Shown here: positions 32,973 to 41,929 of the stretch, piece by piece
How positions within the stretch are numbered: the first letter of the stretch is position 1
How the letters are laid out: each line of letters begins with the position of its first letter
Source: Quadrisphaera setariae
GTDB taxonomy: Bacteria; Actinomycetota; Actinomycetes; Actinomycetales; Quadrisphaeraceae
Length of the DNA stretch: 64,000 bases
Assembly: GCF_008041935.1 (NCBI RefSeq)
Contig: NZ_VKAC01000002.1
Span: 62,001 to 126,000, forward strand
Direction of reading: 5' to 3'
The notes under the pieces: model-generated
Told to the model about the DNA's origin: nothing
The model's input: only the letters and a program-made list of their open reading frames with translations
Database searches by the model: none
Made by a program: the position numbers and the translations under genes

Positions 32973-35048
32973 TTGGCACGCTCCCGATCCTCCACGTCCC
33001 GCGCCCGGCGCTCCCTGCTGTGGCTGACGGCGCTCGTCGTCGCCCTCGTCGCGGGCCTCGGCTCTGCGGTGCAGTGGGGAGGCGCCACCTGGACGCCCAA
33101 GCTGGCCCTCGACCTCGCCGGTGGCACGCAGATCATCCTCACGCCCCAGCTGCGCGGCGGTGAGACCGCGAACCAGATCACGCCCCAGACGATCGCTGAC
33201 GCCATCACGATCATCCGCCAGCGCGTCGACTCCTCGGGCCTCACCGAGGCGGAGATCACGAGCTCCGGCGGCAACAACATCATCGTCAGCCTGCCCGGAG
33301 ACCCTGCTTCGCAGGCCGGTGCCGTCGAGCTCGTGTCGCAGTCCGCGCAGATGCGGTTCCGACCGGTGCTCTACGTCGCCTCTGCGGCGCCCGCCGCCCC
33401 CGCGCCGACCGACGGCGCCACGCCGGCGGCGACCGACGGCGCGACGCCCGGCGCCACCGGTGCTGCGAGCCCGGAGGCCTCGGCCCCGGCTGCCACGCAG
33501 AGCGTGACCGGCGCTCCGGCGCCCTCCGAGAGCCAGCAGGGCAGCCGCCTGCCCGGCGCGCTGCTGTCCGGCGCCTCGCCCGCGGCGACCGCGGCGCCCT
33601 CCGACACCGCCAGCCCCGCGGCGACCGACGCGGCGACCCCGGCGGCGACCGACGCCGCGAGCCCGGCGGCGACGCCGGCTCCGAGCCCGACCAGCCCGAG
33701 CGACCTCAGCCAGGTCACGCCGGAGCTGCTCGCGCAGTTCCAGGCGCTCGACTGCAGCAACCCCGTGCAGGTGGGCACCCAGCTCGACGACGTGGTCGAC
33801 GGTCCTGTCGTCACGTGCGACGCCACGGGCGCGGAGAAGTACATCCTCGGACCGGTCGAGGTCGAGGGCACCGACATCGCCGACGCCACGGCTGGCCTCG
33901 AGACGACCAGCACCGGTGCGACGACCAACCGGTGGGTCGTCAACCTCAGCTTCGACAGCCAGGGGCGCGAGGAGTTCGCCGCGACCAGCACGCGCCTGTT
34001 CGGCCTGCAGGCCCCGCAGAACCGCTTCGCCATCGTGCTCGACGGCACCGTGGTCTCGGCGCCGACCATCCAGAGCCCCATCACGGACGGCAACGCGCAG
34101 ATCAGCGGCTCCTTCACCCAGGAGACGGCGACCACGCTGGCCAACCAGCTCAAGTTCGGCGCCCTGCCGATCTCGTTCACCACGCAGAGCGTCGAGCGGA
34201 TCTCCGCCGTCCTCGGGTCCGAGCAGCTCGAGCGCGGCCTCCTCGCCGGCGCCATCGGCCTCGTGCTCGTGGTCCTCTACTCCCTCGCCCAGTACCGGGC
34301 GCTCGGCCTGGTGACCGTCGCGAGCCTCGTGCTGGCGGCGGGCATCTCCTACCTGGTCACGGTGCTCCTGGGCTGGAACCAGGGGTACCGCCTGAGCCTC
34401 GCGGGCGTCGCCGGCTTCATCGTCTCGATCGGCATCACCGCCGACTCGTTCATCGTCTTCTTCGAGCGCGTCCGCGACGAGGTCCGCGAGGGGCGGTCAC
34501 TGACGTCGGCGGTGGAGACCGGCTGGGCCCGCGCTCGCCGGACGATCATCATCTCCGACGTCGTGAACTTCATGGCCGCCGCGGTGCTGTACTTCCTCGC
34601 GGTCGGGGGCGTGAAGGGCTTCGCGTTCATCCTGGGTCTGACCACCATCATCGACCTGCTGGTCGTGGTGCTCTTCACGCACCCGGTGCTGGTGCTGCTG
34701 GCCCGCCGGAAGTTCTTCGCCTCCGGTCACCGCATGTCCGGCTTCGACGGCGAGCGGCTCGGCAAGGCCCCTGCCTACGCCGGCCGCGGGCGCGTGCGCA
34801 CCCCCGCCGAGCGCACCCCGCGCTCGCAGCGGTCGCGGTCGAAGGGCGAGGAGACGGAGTCCCCCTCCGGCGGCTTCGACCCCCTCGGCGACGACACCGG
34901 GGACCGCGAGCCGGTGACCTCCGGGTCAGGGGGCCGCACGACCATCGCCCAGCGCCGCGCCGCGGAGGCAGCGCGCCAGCGCAGCGCCGACGGGGACGAC
35001 GGCGGCAGCTCCGCCGGCTCCTCCGGCACGACCACCGAGGAGCGCTGA
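32973..35048 (+). CDS. secD: protein translocase subunit SecD
   Basis: A 691-residue SecD that works with SecF to finish protein export, powered by the proton gradient. After a basic start and the first membrane helix comes the D1 motif LALDLAGGTQIIL. The P1 domain is broken by an Ala/Pro/Thr/Ser-rich insert (residues about 140-245) with repeats such as PAATDGATP and PAATDAAS. The C-terminal half has five helices with SLAGVAGFIVSIGITADSFIVFFERVRDE, the D4-D5 region. A low-complexity charged tail of about 100 residues closes the protein. TTG 32973 with GGAAGAG about 7 nt upstream is preferred; ATG 32880 would overlap yajC by 26 nt. Confidence 0.94.
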   Translation: MARSRSSTSRARRSLLWLTALVVALVAGLGSAVQWGGATWTPKLALDLAGGTQIILTPQLRGGETANQITPQTIADAITIIRQRVDSSGLTEAEITSSGGNNIIVSLPGDPASQAGAVELVSQSAQMRFRPVLYVASAAPAAPAPTDGATPAATDGATPGATGAASPEASAPAATQSVTGAPAPSESQQGSRLPGALLSGASPAATAAPSDTASPAATDAATPAATDAASPAATPAPSPTSPSDLSQVTPELLAQFQALDCSNPVQVGTQLDDVVDGPVVTCDATGAEKYILGPVEVEGTDIADATAGLETTSTGATTNRWVVNLSFDSQGREEFAATSTRLFGLQAPQNRFAIVLDGTVVSAPTIQSPITDGNAQISGSFTQETATTLANQLKFGALPISFTTQSVERISAVLGSEQLERGLLAGAIGLVLVVLYSLAQYRALGLVTVASLVLAAGISYLVTVLLGWNQGYRLSLAGVAGFIVSIGITADSFIVFFERVRDEVREGRSLTSAVETGWARARRTIIISDVVNFMAAAVLYFLAVGGVKGFAFILGLTTIIDLLVVVLFTHPVLVLLARRKFFASGHRMSGFDGERLGKAPAYAGRGRVRTPAERTPRSQRSRSKGEETESPSGGFDPLGDDTGDREPVTSGSGGRTTIAQRRAAEAARQRSADGDDGGSSAGSSGTTTEER

Positions 35049-35049
35049 C

Positions 35050-36204
35050 GTGGCGTCGTTCTCAGAGTTCGGCAACGACCTCTACACCGGCAAGCGCGGC
35101 ATCGACGTCATGCGGACCCGGAAGGTCTGGTACGTCGTCGCCGCTGTCATGGTGGGCCTGTCGGTGGTGCTGCTGCTCACCAAGGGCCTCAACGCGGGCA
35201 TCGAGTTCCGCGGCGGGTCCGAGTTCCGCATCTCGGACGTGTCCACCACCTCCCAGGACCCGGCCGAGGCGGCTGTGCGCTCCGTCGTCCCCGACGGTCA
35301 GCCCCCGCTGATCTCCACGGTCGGCGACAACGCCATCCGCGTGCAGACCGAGCAGCTGAGCCAGCAGCAGACCGACGCCGTCGCCAAGGCCCTCGCCTCC
35401 GGGTACGGGGTGCCCGCAGGCAACGTCACCGACTCCTTCGTCGGTCCCAGCTGGGGCGCGGACGTGACCACCAACGCCCTGACGGGCCTGGGCATCTTCG
35501 TGGTCCTCGCCGCCGTCGTGCTCGCCCTGTACTTCCGCACCTGGAAGATGTCGGTCGCCGCGCTGGTGGCGCTGGTCCACGACGTCGTCATCACCGCCGG
35601 GGTGTACTCGCTGTCGGGGTTCGAGGTCACCCCGGCCACGGTCATCGGCTTCCTCACCATCCTCGGCTACTCCCTGTACGACACCGTGGTGGTGTTCGAC
35701 AAGATCCGCGAGAACACCGAGCACGTCCTGTCCAGCGGCTCGAAGACCTTCAGCGAGGCGGCCAACCTCGCGGTCAACCAGACCCTGGTCCGCTCGATCA
35801 ACACCTCGGTCGTGGCGCTGCTGCCCGTGGCGTCGATCCTCTTCATCGGCGCCCTGCTGCTGGGCGCTGGCACGCTGCGAGACATCTCGCTGGCCCTCTT
35901 CGTGGGCATCATCGCGGGCACCTACTCGTCGGTCTTCCTCGCTCCGCCGCTGTACGTGCACATGCGCGAGCGCGAGCCCGACATCGCCCGCCAGCGCGAG
36001 AAGGTGCTCGCCCGCCGAGGCGGCGCGGCTGTCCCCACCACGGGGTCCACTGCCGCCGTCGCCGCTGGCGCGAGCGGCTCCGAGGCGACCACGACCGGCA
36101 CGGCGACCGCGGTCCTCGAGCGCCCGTCGACGCGTCGCACGCCGCGCTCGCCGTCGGGCGGGCAGCGCAGCCAGCCGCGCCGTCCCGGAGGACGCCGCCG
36201 ATGA
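35050..36204 (+). CDS. secF: protein translocase subunit SecF
   Basis: A 384-residue SecF, membrane partner of SecD. The first helix (VWYVVAAVMVGLSVVLLLT) is followed by LNAGIEFRGGSEFRI (F1 motif), a short P4 domain, and five further helices with VALVHDVVITAGVYSLSGFEVTPATVIGFLTILGYSLYDTVVVFDKIREN, the diagnostic block. The C-terminal 80 residues are Ala/Thr/Arg-rich and probably disordered. GTG 35050 comes 1 nt after the secD stop, and the stop overlaps the apt start (ATGA), so secD-secF-apt are co-translated. This order, then relA, is the common actinobacterial one. Confidence 0.96.
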   Translation: MASFSEFGNDLYTGKRGIDVMRTRKVWYVVAAVMVGLSVVLLLTKGLNAGIEFRGGSEFRISDVSTTSQDPAEAAVRSVVPDGQPPLISTVGDNAIRVQTEQLSQQQTDAVAKALASGYGVPAGNVTDSFVGPSWGADVTTNALTGLGIFVVLAAVVLALYFRTWKMSVAALVALVHDVVITAGVYSLSGFEVTPATVIGFLTILGYSLYDTVVVFDKIRENTEHVLSSGSKTFSEAANLAVNQTLVRSINTSVVALLPVASILFIGALLLGAGTLRDISLALFVGIIAGTYSSVFLAPPLYVHMREREPDIARQREKVLARRGGAAVPTTGSTAAVAAGASGSEATTTGTATAVLERPSTRRTPRSPSGGQRSQPRRPGGRRR

Positions 36205-36794
36205 GCAGCGCCGAGCACCGCGCCACCCACCGCGCCGCCACCACCGAGGACGACGCCGCCGGACTGCTCGCCCTGCTGCGGTCCGTCCCGGACCACCCGG
36301 CTCCCGGCGTCACGTTCTGGGACATCACCCCGCTGCTCGGCGACGCCCAGGCGCTGGCCCGGGCCACAGGTGCGCTGGCCGAGGCCGCGCGTGCGCTGCC
36401 CGGCGGCAGGATCGACCTCGTCGCGGGCGTGGAGGCTCGAGGCTTCGTGCTCGGAGCGCCGCTGGCCCTCGCGCTGGGTGCGGGCTTCGTGCCGCTGCGC
36501 AAGGCGGGGAAGCTGCCGTGGCGCACCGTCCGGCAGGACTACTCCCTCGAGTACGGGGAAGCCTCCATCGAGGCCCACGAGGACGCCGTCCCCGCGGGCG
36601 CGCGCGTGCTGGTCATCGACGACGTCCTGGCCACCGGCGGCACGGCGTCGGCGGCGTGCACGCTGGTGCAGCGCCTCGGCGGCGAGCTCGCCGGCGCCCT
36701 GTTCCTCCTGGAGCTCGTCGGGCTCGACGGACGGGCCGCGCTCGCCACGGCGCTGGGCGGCGCGCCCGTGGCCGCCGTGCTGCAGACCCCCTGA
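36201..36794 (+). CDS. apt: adenine phosphoribosyltransferase
   Basis: A 197-residue purine salvage enzyme making AMP from adenine and PRPP. The PRPP loop is VLVIDDVLATGGTASAA. The N-terminal substrate stretch is VPDHPAPGVTFWDITPLL, followed by VAGVEARGFVLGAPLALALGAGFVPLRKAGKLPW and YSLEYGEASIEAHEDAV, all in the right order. About 15 extra residues precede the fold. The ATG overlaps the secF stop. Its linkage to relA is conserved in actinobacteria and may reflect common control of purine nucleotides under stringent conditions, which is an inference. After the stop come 267 bp with tandem palindromes. Confidence 0.96.
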   Translation: MSSAEHRATHRAATTEDDAAGLLALLRSVPDHPAPGVTFWDITPLLGDAQALARATGALAEAARALPGGRIDLVAGVEARGFVLGAPLALALGAGFVPLRKAGKLPWRTVRQDYSLEYGEASIEAHEDAVPAGARVLVIDDVLATGGTASAACTLVQRLGGELAGALFLLELVGLDGRAALATALGGAPVAAVLQTP

Positions 36795-36850
36795 GCCACG
36801 CGCGACCACCTGTCGCGCACCCCCCGCGCTCGTCGTCGTCCCCGTCTTCG

Positions 36851-36913
36851 TCGCACTTTCCGCGGCAAGTGAGCTTCCGGACCCCCGTGTTCTCGCACTT
36901 TCCGCGGCAAGTG
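36851..36913. repeat. tandem palindromic elements between apt and relA
   Basis: TCGCACTTTCCGCGGCAAGTG occurs at 36851-36871 and, 42 bp later, at 36893-36913. Each holds the near-perfect palindrome CACTTtCCGCGGcAAGTG; the second copy extends to CTCGCACTT/AAGTGCGAG arms. The low-GC core stands out from the surroundings. Function is unknown: operator pair, RNA hairpins or a dispersed repeat. Confidence 0.6.
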
Positions 36914-37026
36914 CGAGATGAGGATGAGCGGTGAACTGCGAGTCGCAGGAGCCGGCGCGGCTGCGGTCTGAGGAGGTCAGAGCGCGGGAACTGGTCAGGG
37001 GCCCGGAAGCGTTGACCCACCAGCCG

Positions 37027-37032
37027 TAGACT
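37027..37032 (+). promoter_or_regulatory. -10 box TAGACT for relA
   Basis: TAGACT lies 29 nt before GTG 37062, and GGGAGG sits just before the start. It gives relA its own leadered promoter, downstream of the tandem palindromes. Confidence 0.5.
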
Positions 37033-37061
37033 CGGCGCACCCAGCGGGCCCGGGAGGTGTC

Positions 37062-39461
37062 GTGGACCAGACAGCGCAGTCGTCGTCGGCCGTGAGTGCA
37101 GGCGGCGGCACCTCGACCGCAGGCCCCGGATCGGCCCCGCCCGTCCCGGCCCCCGCGCCACCGGCTCCGGAGGCTCCCGCGGACAGCTCGTCCGGCGAGC
37201 TGGAGGCGCCGCCGCCGGGCAACGGGATCCGCCGCCGCCTCGCCCGCCTCGGCACCCGCACGCCGACCACGCCCGCCGCCCTCGAGCCCCTGCTCAAGGC
37301 CGTCCGCGCCAACCACCCCCGCGCGGACACGGCCGTGCTGGAGCGTGCCTACGCCGTCGCCGAGAAGGCCCACCGCGGCCAGCGGCGCAAGAGCGGTGAC
37401 CCGTACATCACCCACCCCGTGGCCGTGGCGACGATCCTCGCCGAGCTGGGGATGACCCCGCCGACCCTGGCCGCGGCCCTCCTGCACGACACCGTCGAGG
37501 ACACCGGCTACGCCCTCGCCGAGCTGCGCCGGGAGTTCGGCGACGAGGTCGCCGACATGGTCGACGGCGTGACCAAGCTCGACAAGGTCACCTACGGCGA
37601 CGCCGCGCAGGCCGAGACCGTGCGCAAGATGGTCGTGGCGATGGCCAAGGACATCCGCGTGCTCGTCATCAAGCTGGCGGACCGCCTCCACAACGCCCGC
37701 ACCTGGAAGTTCGTGCCGGCGGCCTCGGCGGAGAAGAAGGCCCGCGAGACCCTCGAGATCTACGCGCCGCTGGCGCACCGGCTGGGCATGAACACCATCA
37801 AGTGGGAGCTGGAGGACCTCTCCTTCGCCACCCTCTACCCGCGCATGCACGAGGAGGTGGTCCGGCTCGTCGCCGAGCGCACCCCCGCGCGCGAGGAGTA
37901 CCTGGCCACCGTGCGCGAGCAGGTCAGCGCTGACCTGCGCGCCGCCAAGATCCGGGCCACGGTCTCCGGGCGGCCCAAGCACTACTACTCCGTGTACCAG
38001 AAGATGATCGTGAGGGGTCACGACTTCACGGACATCTACGACCTGGTGGGCCTGCGCGTGCTGGTCGACACGGTCCGCGACTGCTACGCCGTCCTCGGTG
38101 CGCTGCACGCGCGCTGGAACCCGGTGCCCGGCCGGTTCAAGGACTACATCGCGATGCCCAAGTTCAACATGTACCAGTCGCTGCACACGACGGTCGTGGG
38201 ACCCGAGGGCAAGGCCGTCGAGATCCAGATCCGCACCCACGACATGCACCGCCGCGCCGAGTACGGCGTGGCCGCCCACTGGAAGTACAAGGACGCCGCC
38301 GTCCGCGGTGTCGGCCCCACGGGCAAGGGCAACCTCGAGGACATGTCCTGGCTGCGCCAGCTCGTCGACTGGCAGTCCGAGACGGCGGACCCGGGGGAGT
38401 TCCTCGACAGCCTGCGCTTCGAGATCAACGCGCAGGAGGTCTTCGTCTTCACGCCCAAGGGCGAGGTCATCGGCCTGCCCGCGGGCTCCACCCCCGTCGA
38501 CTTCGCCTACGCCGTCCACACGGAGGTGGGCCACCGCACCATGGGCGCCCGTGTCAACGGGCGCCTGGTGCCGCTGGAGAGCCAGCTCGACAACGGCGAC
38601 GTCGTGGAGATCTTCACCTCCCGCGTCGAGGGCGCCGGACCCAGCCGCGACTGGCTGACGTTCGTCAAGAGCCCCCGCGCCCGCAACAAGATCCGCGCCT
38701 GGTTCTCCAAGGAGCGCCGCGAGGAGGCCGTCGAGCAGGGCAAGGACGCCATCGCCAAGGCGATGCGCAAGCAGCACCTGCCCATCCAGCGCCTCATGAG
38801 CCACGAGGCCCTCGTGGGGCTGGCCAACGAGATGCGCTACGTCGACGTCTCCTCGCTGTACGCGGCGGTCGGCGAGGGCCACGTCTCAGCGCAGTCGGTG
38901 GTGGAGAAGCTCGTCGCCGCACTCGGCGGGGAGGAGGGCGCCACCGAAGACCTCGCCGAGGCGACCATGCCGTCACCGGCGGTCCGGCGGCCCCGCACCG
39001 GAGACCCCGGCGTGGTGGTCAAGGGCGTCGAGGACGTCTGGGTGAAGCTCGCCCGCTGCTGCACTCCGGTCCCCGGGGACCCGATCGTCGGTTTCGTCAC
39101 CCGCGGCGCCGGCGTCTCGGTGCACCGGGAGGACTGCGGCAACGTGGTGGGCCTGCGGGCCGAGCCCGACCGCATCGTCGAGGTGGAGTGGGACGTCAGC
39201 TCCGCCAGCGTCTTCCTCGTGCAGATTCAGGTGGAGGCCCTCGACAGGTCGCGACTGCTGTCCGACGTGACCCGCGTCCTGTCCGACAGCCACGTGAGCA
39301 TCCTGTCCGCGCAGGTCACCACCTCACGCGACCGCGTGGCCCTCTCCCGCTTCACCTTCGAGATGGCCGACGCCACCCACCTCGGGCACGTCATCAACGC
39401 CGTGCGCCGCGTGGACGGCGTCTTCGACGCCTACCGGGTCACCGGCAGCCGGCAGGCCTGA
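37062..39461 (+). CDS. relA: bifunctional (p)ppGpp synthetase/hydrolase Rel
   Basis: A 799-residue long-form RSH protein. The hydrolase HD domain ([13 protein letters not shown] ... [12 protein letters not shown], His near residue 142) keeps its metal motif, so it should degrade (p)ppGpp. The synthetase ([13 protein letters not shown] ... [13 protein letters not shown], with [18 protein letters not shown]) is also intact. TGS ([27 protein letters not shown]), zinc-finger/helical ([17 protein letters not shown]) and ACT domains follow. It binds stalled ribosomes and sets growth in starvation. The N-terminal 55 residues are Ser/Pro/Ala-rich. Its 3' end overlaps, antisense, the tail of an AbiEi-like gene by 138 bp. 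Confidence 0.97.
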   Translation: MDQTAQSSSAVSAGGGTSTAGPGSAPPVPAPAPPAPEAPADSSSGELEAPPPGNGIRRRLARLGTRTPTTPAALEPLLKAVRANHPRADTAVLERAYAVAEKAHRGQRRKSGDPYITHPVAVATILAELGMTPPTLAAALLHDTVEDTGYALAELRREFGDEVADMVDGVTKLDKVTYGDAAQAETVRKMVVAMAKDIRVLVIKLADRLHNARTWKFVPAASAEKKARETLEIYAPLAHRLGMNTIKWELEDLSFATLYPRMHEEVVRLVAERTPAREEYLATVREQVSADLRAAKIRATVSGRPKHYYSVYQKMIVRGHDFTDIYDLVGLRVLVDTVRDCYAVLGALHARWNPVPGRFKDYIAMPKFNMYQSLHTTVVGPEGKAVEIQIRTHDMHRRAEYGVAAHWKYKDAAVRGVGPTGKGNLEDMSWLRQLVDWQSETADPGEFLDSLRFEINAQEVFVFTPKGEVIGLPAGSTPVDFAYAVHTEVGHRTMGARVNGRLVPLESQLDNGDVVEIFTSRVEGAGPSRDWLTFVKSPRARNKIRAWFSKERREEAVEQGKDAIAKAMRKQHLPIQRLMSHEALVGLANEMRYVDVSSLYAAVGEGHVSAQSVVEKLVAALGGEEGATEDLAEATMPSPAVRRPRTGDPGVVVKGVEDVWVKLARCCTPVPGDPIVGFVTRGAGVSVHREDCGNVVGLRAEPDRIVEVEWDVSSASVFLVQIQVEALDRSRLLSDVTRVLSDSHVSILSAQVTTSRDRVALSRFTFEMADATHLGHVINAVRRVDGVFDAYRVTGSRQA

Positions 39462-40040
39462 GGCCACTCGCCCAGGAGCTCCTGCGGCTCCCGAGAGCCG
39501 GCGCAGCTGCCGCCGCCCGTTCCGCTGACCGGGCCGGCGGCGGCCGGCGAGGAGCTCCAGGGCGAGCGCCGGGTCGGCTCCTGCCGCCACGGCCGCCCTC
39601 AGCAGCGGGGCGGCCTCGCGGGCGGGGTGCCACAGGGCGATGTCCGTGGCGGTGCGCTCCAGGGTGGTCACCCGCACGCCGCGCACCACCTCGACGTGGT
39701 GCTCGGGGAGGAGCACGGAGCGGGTGCGCCGCCAGGCGGGGTCGTGGCGCGAGCCACCCGAACGGCCGTGGAGGACGACGACGTCGACGACGCCGAGGTG
39801 CTCCACGGCACCCCGCAGCCACAGCGCCGCCGCCCCGCCGACCACCTCGTCGGCCTCGAGGCGCTGTTCCAGGAAGCCCGAGCGCGCGGTCAGGCAGGCA
39901 GCGGTGTCCGCTGGGAGGACGCCGTCGGCAGCGCGCACGAGGACGCCCTCCGCCACGAGCGCGGCGACGTCGCTGGGGGCCAGCGGGGCGTCGGCCGGCG
40001 CAGGAGCGTCCAACAGCCAGGACAGGGCTGGGGTGACCAC
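39324..40040 (-). CDS. AbiEi-antitoxin-like/winged-helix protein, tail possibly truncated
   Basis: A 238-residue frame. The first 180 residues resemble actinobacterial proteins with a type IV AbiEi-like winged-helix start: [30 protein letters not shown], then [17 protein letters not shown], and [33 protein letters not shown]. The last 45 residues are antisense to relA and look like chance sequence; the usual C-terminal nuclease-like domain of such proteins is absent. It is therefore probably a 3'-shortened gene reading into relA. GTG 40040 is supported by CAGTCT ending 6 nt upstream. No AbiEii toxin is nearby. The function is unknown. Confidence 0.5.
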   Translation of the reverse strand: MVTPALSWLLDAPAPADAPLAPSDVAALVAEGVLVRAADGVLPADTAACLTARSGFLEQRLEADEVVGGAAALWLRGAVEHLGVVDVVVLHGRSGGSRHDPAWRRTRSVLLPEHHVEVVRGVRVTTLERTATDIALWHPAREAAPLLRAAVAAGADPALALELLAGRRRPGQRNGRRQLRRLSGAAGAPGRVASGLPAAGDPVGVEDAVHAAHGVDDVPEVGGVGHLEGEAGEGHAVA

Positions 40041-40046
40041 CCGCCC

Positions 40047-40052
40047 AGACTG
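40047..40052 (-). promoter_or_regulatory. -10 box CAGTCT before the AbiEi-like gene
   Basis: On the minus strand it ends 6 nt before GTG 40040, in the leaderless spacing. Confidence 0.4.
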
Positions 40053-40055
40053 CCC

Positions 40056-40085
40056 GGACGGCGCGAGCTCCCGCTCGCGCCGTCC
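40056..40085 (-). terminator. 12-bp hairpin after the DUF349 gene
   Basis: Arms 40056-40067 and 40074-40085 are perfect reverse complements with a 6-nt loop, 59 nt past the DUF349 stop. Confidence 0.7.
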
Positions 40086-40144
40086 ACAGGCGGGTCGGCC
40101 GGCCGCGCTGACCGGCCCGCCCGTGGGTCAGCCGTGCTGGCTGG

Positions 40145-41929
40145 TCAGCCGGAGGCCTCCTCGGCGGTGCGGCGCGCGGCGTCCAGCCACAGCCGGCGCG
40201 CCTCCAGGGCTGCCTCGGCCTGCGCCTCGGCACGGGCGTCGCCCTTGGCCCGGGCGGCGGCGAGGTCGGCCTCGAGGCCGGCGACGGCGCGCTCCAGCTG
40301 CTCCACGGCGCTGTCGGCCCGGGCCTTCACCTCGGGGTTGGTGCGCTTCCACGTGGCCTTCTCGGCGTCGCTCACGGCCTGCTCGACAGCCCGCAGACGC
40401 TTCTCCACCCGCTGCAGGTCGGCGCGCGGCACCTTGCCGGCGGCGTCCCAGCGCTCCTGGATGCCCCGCAGAGCCCGCCGGGCGGAGCGGTGGTCGGTGA
40501 CGGGCAGGAGCTTCTCGGCCTCGACGAGCAGCTCCTCCTTCACCACGAGGTTGCCGCGGAAGGACTCGTCCTCGGCGTCGTTGGCCGCGGTGCGTGCCGC
40601 GAAGAACGCGTCCTGCGCGGCACGGAAGCGCACCCACAGGGCGTCGTCGTCCTTGCGGGAGCCGCGCGGGGCTGCCTTCCACCGGTCCATGAGCTGGCGG
40701 TAGGCGGTGGACGTCGGGCCCCACGCGGTGGAGGTGGACAGCTCTTCCGCCTCGGTGACGATGCGCTCCTTGGCCTGCTTGGCCTCGGAGTTGCGGTCCT
40801 CCAGGGCCGAGAAGTACGTGCGGCGCGCCCTGTCGAAGCTCGTGCGGGCGGCGCTGAACCGCTTCCACAGGTCGTCCTCGGACTTCTTGTCCAGGCGCTG
40901 TGCGCGCTGGGCGTCCTTCCAGGCGTCGAGCAGCTCGCGCAGGCGGTCTCCGCTGGGGCGCCACTGCATCCGCTCGGGGTCGGTGGCCGCGATCTGCTCG
41001 GCCTCCTCCACGATCGCCATGCGCGTGGACAGGCCGGCCTCGCGGGCGGCGGCGCGCGCGGCGTCGGCCTCCTCGCGGCGCGCAGCGGCCACGGCCTCCA
41101 GGTCGCGCGTGCGCTGGGCCAGGCCCTCGACGTCGCCGACGGCCTGGACCTCGGACAGCGAGCCGCGCAGCGCGCGCAGCTGGCCGACGACCTCGCCGGG
41201 TGCCACCTCGGCGGACATCAGCCGCTGCTCGGCGATGTCGACCTGCGCCACGAGCGCGTCGAACTCGCGGCCGTAGTGCGCGAGCGCGTCGGCCTCGGAG
41301 GCGTCGACCACGGTGCCGACCTGGCGCTCGCCCTCGGCGGTGCGGACCCACACCACGCCCTGGTCGTCCATGCGGCCCCACGGGGTCGGGTCCGACGGGG
41401 GACGGACGGCCGGGCGCGTGGTCGGCGCGTGCGGACGGGGGGAGCGCCGCGGCTTGGGCGCGGGGCGCGGGCGCCCGCCCTGGCCGCCGGGCTTCGGGGA
41501 GCCCGGCGCTGGGGCCGCCGCAGCAGCGGATCCAGCAGCTCCGTCCGCGGGAGCCTCGGAGGACTCGCCCTCCACCGGAGCCTCGGAAGCCTCGGAGGCG
41601 GTACCCCCAGCGGCGTCGGCCGGCTGCTCAGCGGCAGCTCCGGGAGCCTCGTCGGAGGCAGCGGCCGGCGCAGCCTCCGCGGGGGCGTCCGCCACCGGCT
41701 CGGCGGCTGCGGGCTCCGTGGTGGTGCCCTCCTGCTCCGCTGCAGCCGGCCCGTCAGCGGCCCGCTCGGTGCTCTCGGTGGTGCTCTCGGCGCTGTCCTG
41801 CGCCGCCGCCTCCTGGAGCGCCTCGGCGACCTCGGCCACCTCGGGGCTCTCGGAGGTGGTGGTGGGCTCGGTCACGGCGTCTCCGGCCTCCCCGCCGACG
41901 GCGGGGGTGGGGGTCGTCTGGTCGCTCAC
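40145..41929 (-). CDS. DUF349-domain protein
   Basis: A 594-residue protein. Residues 1-180 are a disordered Ala/Glu/Pro/Ser/Thr-rich region. From about 185 (WGRMDDQGVVWVRTAEGERQVG) begins a long helical part with several DUF349 repeats, each around a W-K/R pattern: RLRELLDAWKDAQRAQRLDKKSEDDLWKRFSAARTSFDRARR, YRQLMDRWKAAPRGSRKDDDALWVRFRAAQDAFFAAR and GIQERWDAAGKVPRADLQRVEKRL. Coiled-coil content is high. DUF349 proteins are widespread in actinobacteria next to relA, yet their role is unknown to me. GTG 41929 overlaps the stop of the upstream cyclophilin gene, so the two are co-translated. Confidence 0.88.
   Translation of the reverse strand: MSDQTTPTPAVGGEAGDAVTEPTTTSESPEVAEVAEALQEAAAQDSAESTTESTERAADGPAAAEQEGTTTEPAAAEPVADAPAEAAPAAASDEAPGAAAEQPADAAGGTASEASEAPVEGESSEAPADGAAGSAAAAAPAPGSPKPGGQGGRPRPAPKPRRSPRPHAPTTRPAVRPPSDPTPWGRMDDQGVVWVRTAEGERQVGTVVDASEADALAHYGREFDALVAQVDIAEQRLMSAEVAPGEVVGQLRALRGSLSEVQAVGDVEGLAQRTRDLEAVAAARREEADAARAAAREAGLSTRMAIVEEAEQIAATDPERMQWRPSGDRLRELLDAWKDAQRAQRLDKKSEDDLWKRFSAARTSFDRARRTYFSALEDRNSEAKQAKERIVTEAEELSTSTAWGPTSTAYRQLMDRWKAAPRGSRKDDDALWVRFRAAQDAFFAARTAANDAEDESFRGNLVVKEELLVEAEKLLPVTDHRSARRALRGIQERWDAAGKVPRADLQRVEKRLRAVEQAVSDAEKATWKRTNPEVKARADSAVEQLERAVAGLEADLAAARAKGDARAEAQAEAALEARRLWLDAARRTAEEASG

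Noticed and set aside
33390-33710. Repeated DNA in secD as a CRISPR or minisatellite locus
   Set aside because: The repeats are in frame, encode a Pro/Ala/Thr spacer, and have no constant repeat/spacer pattern. No CRISPR array or cas gene is seen anywhere.
37012-37032. TTGACC/TAGACT as a -35/-10 pair for relA
   Set aside because: The spacer is 9 bp, too short for one promoter; only the -10 is kept.
35922-38882. 986-codon minus-strand frame opposite apt/relA
   Set aside because: His/Asp/Val/Gly-rich antisense shadow of relA; no motif.
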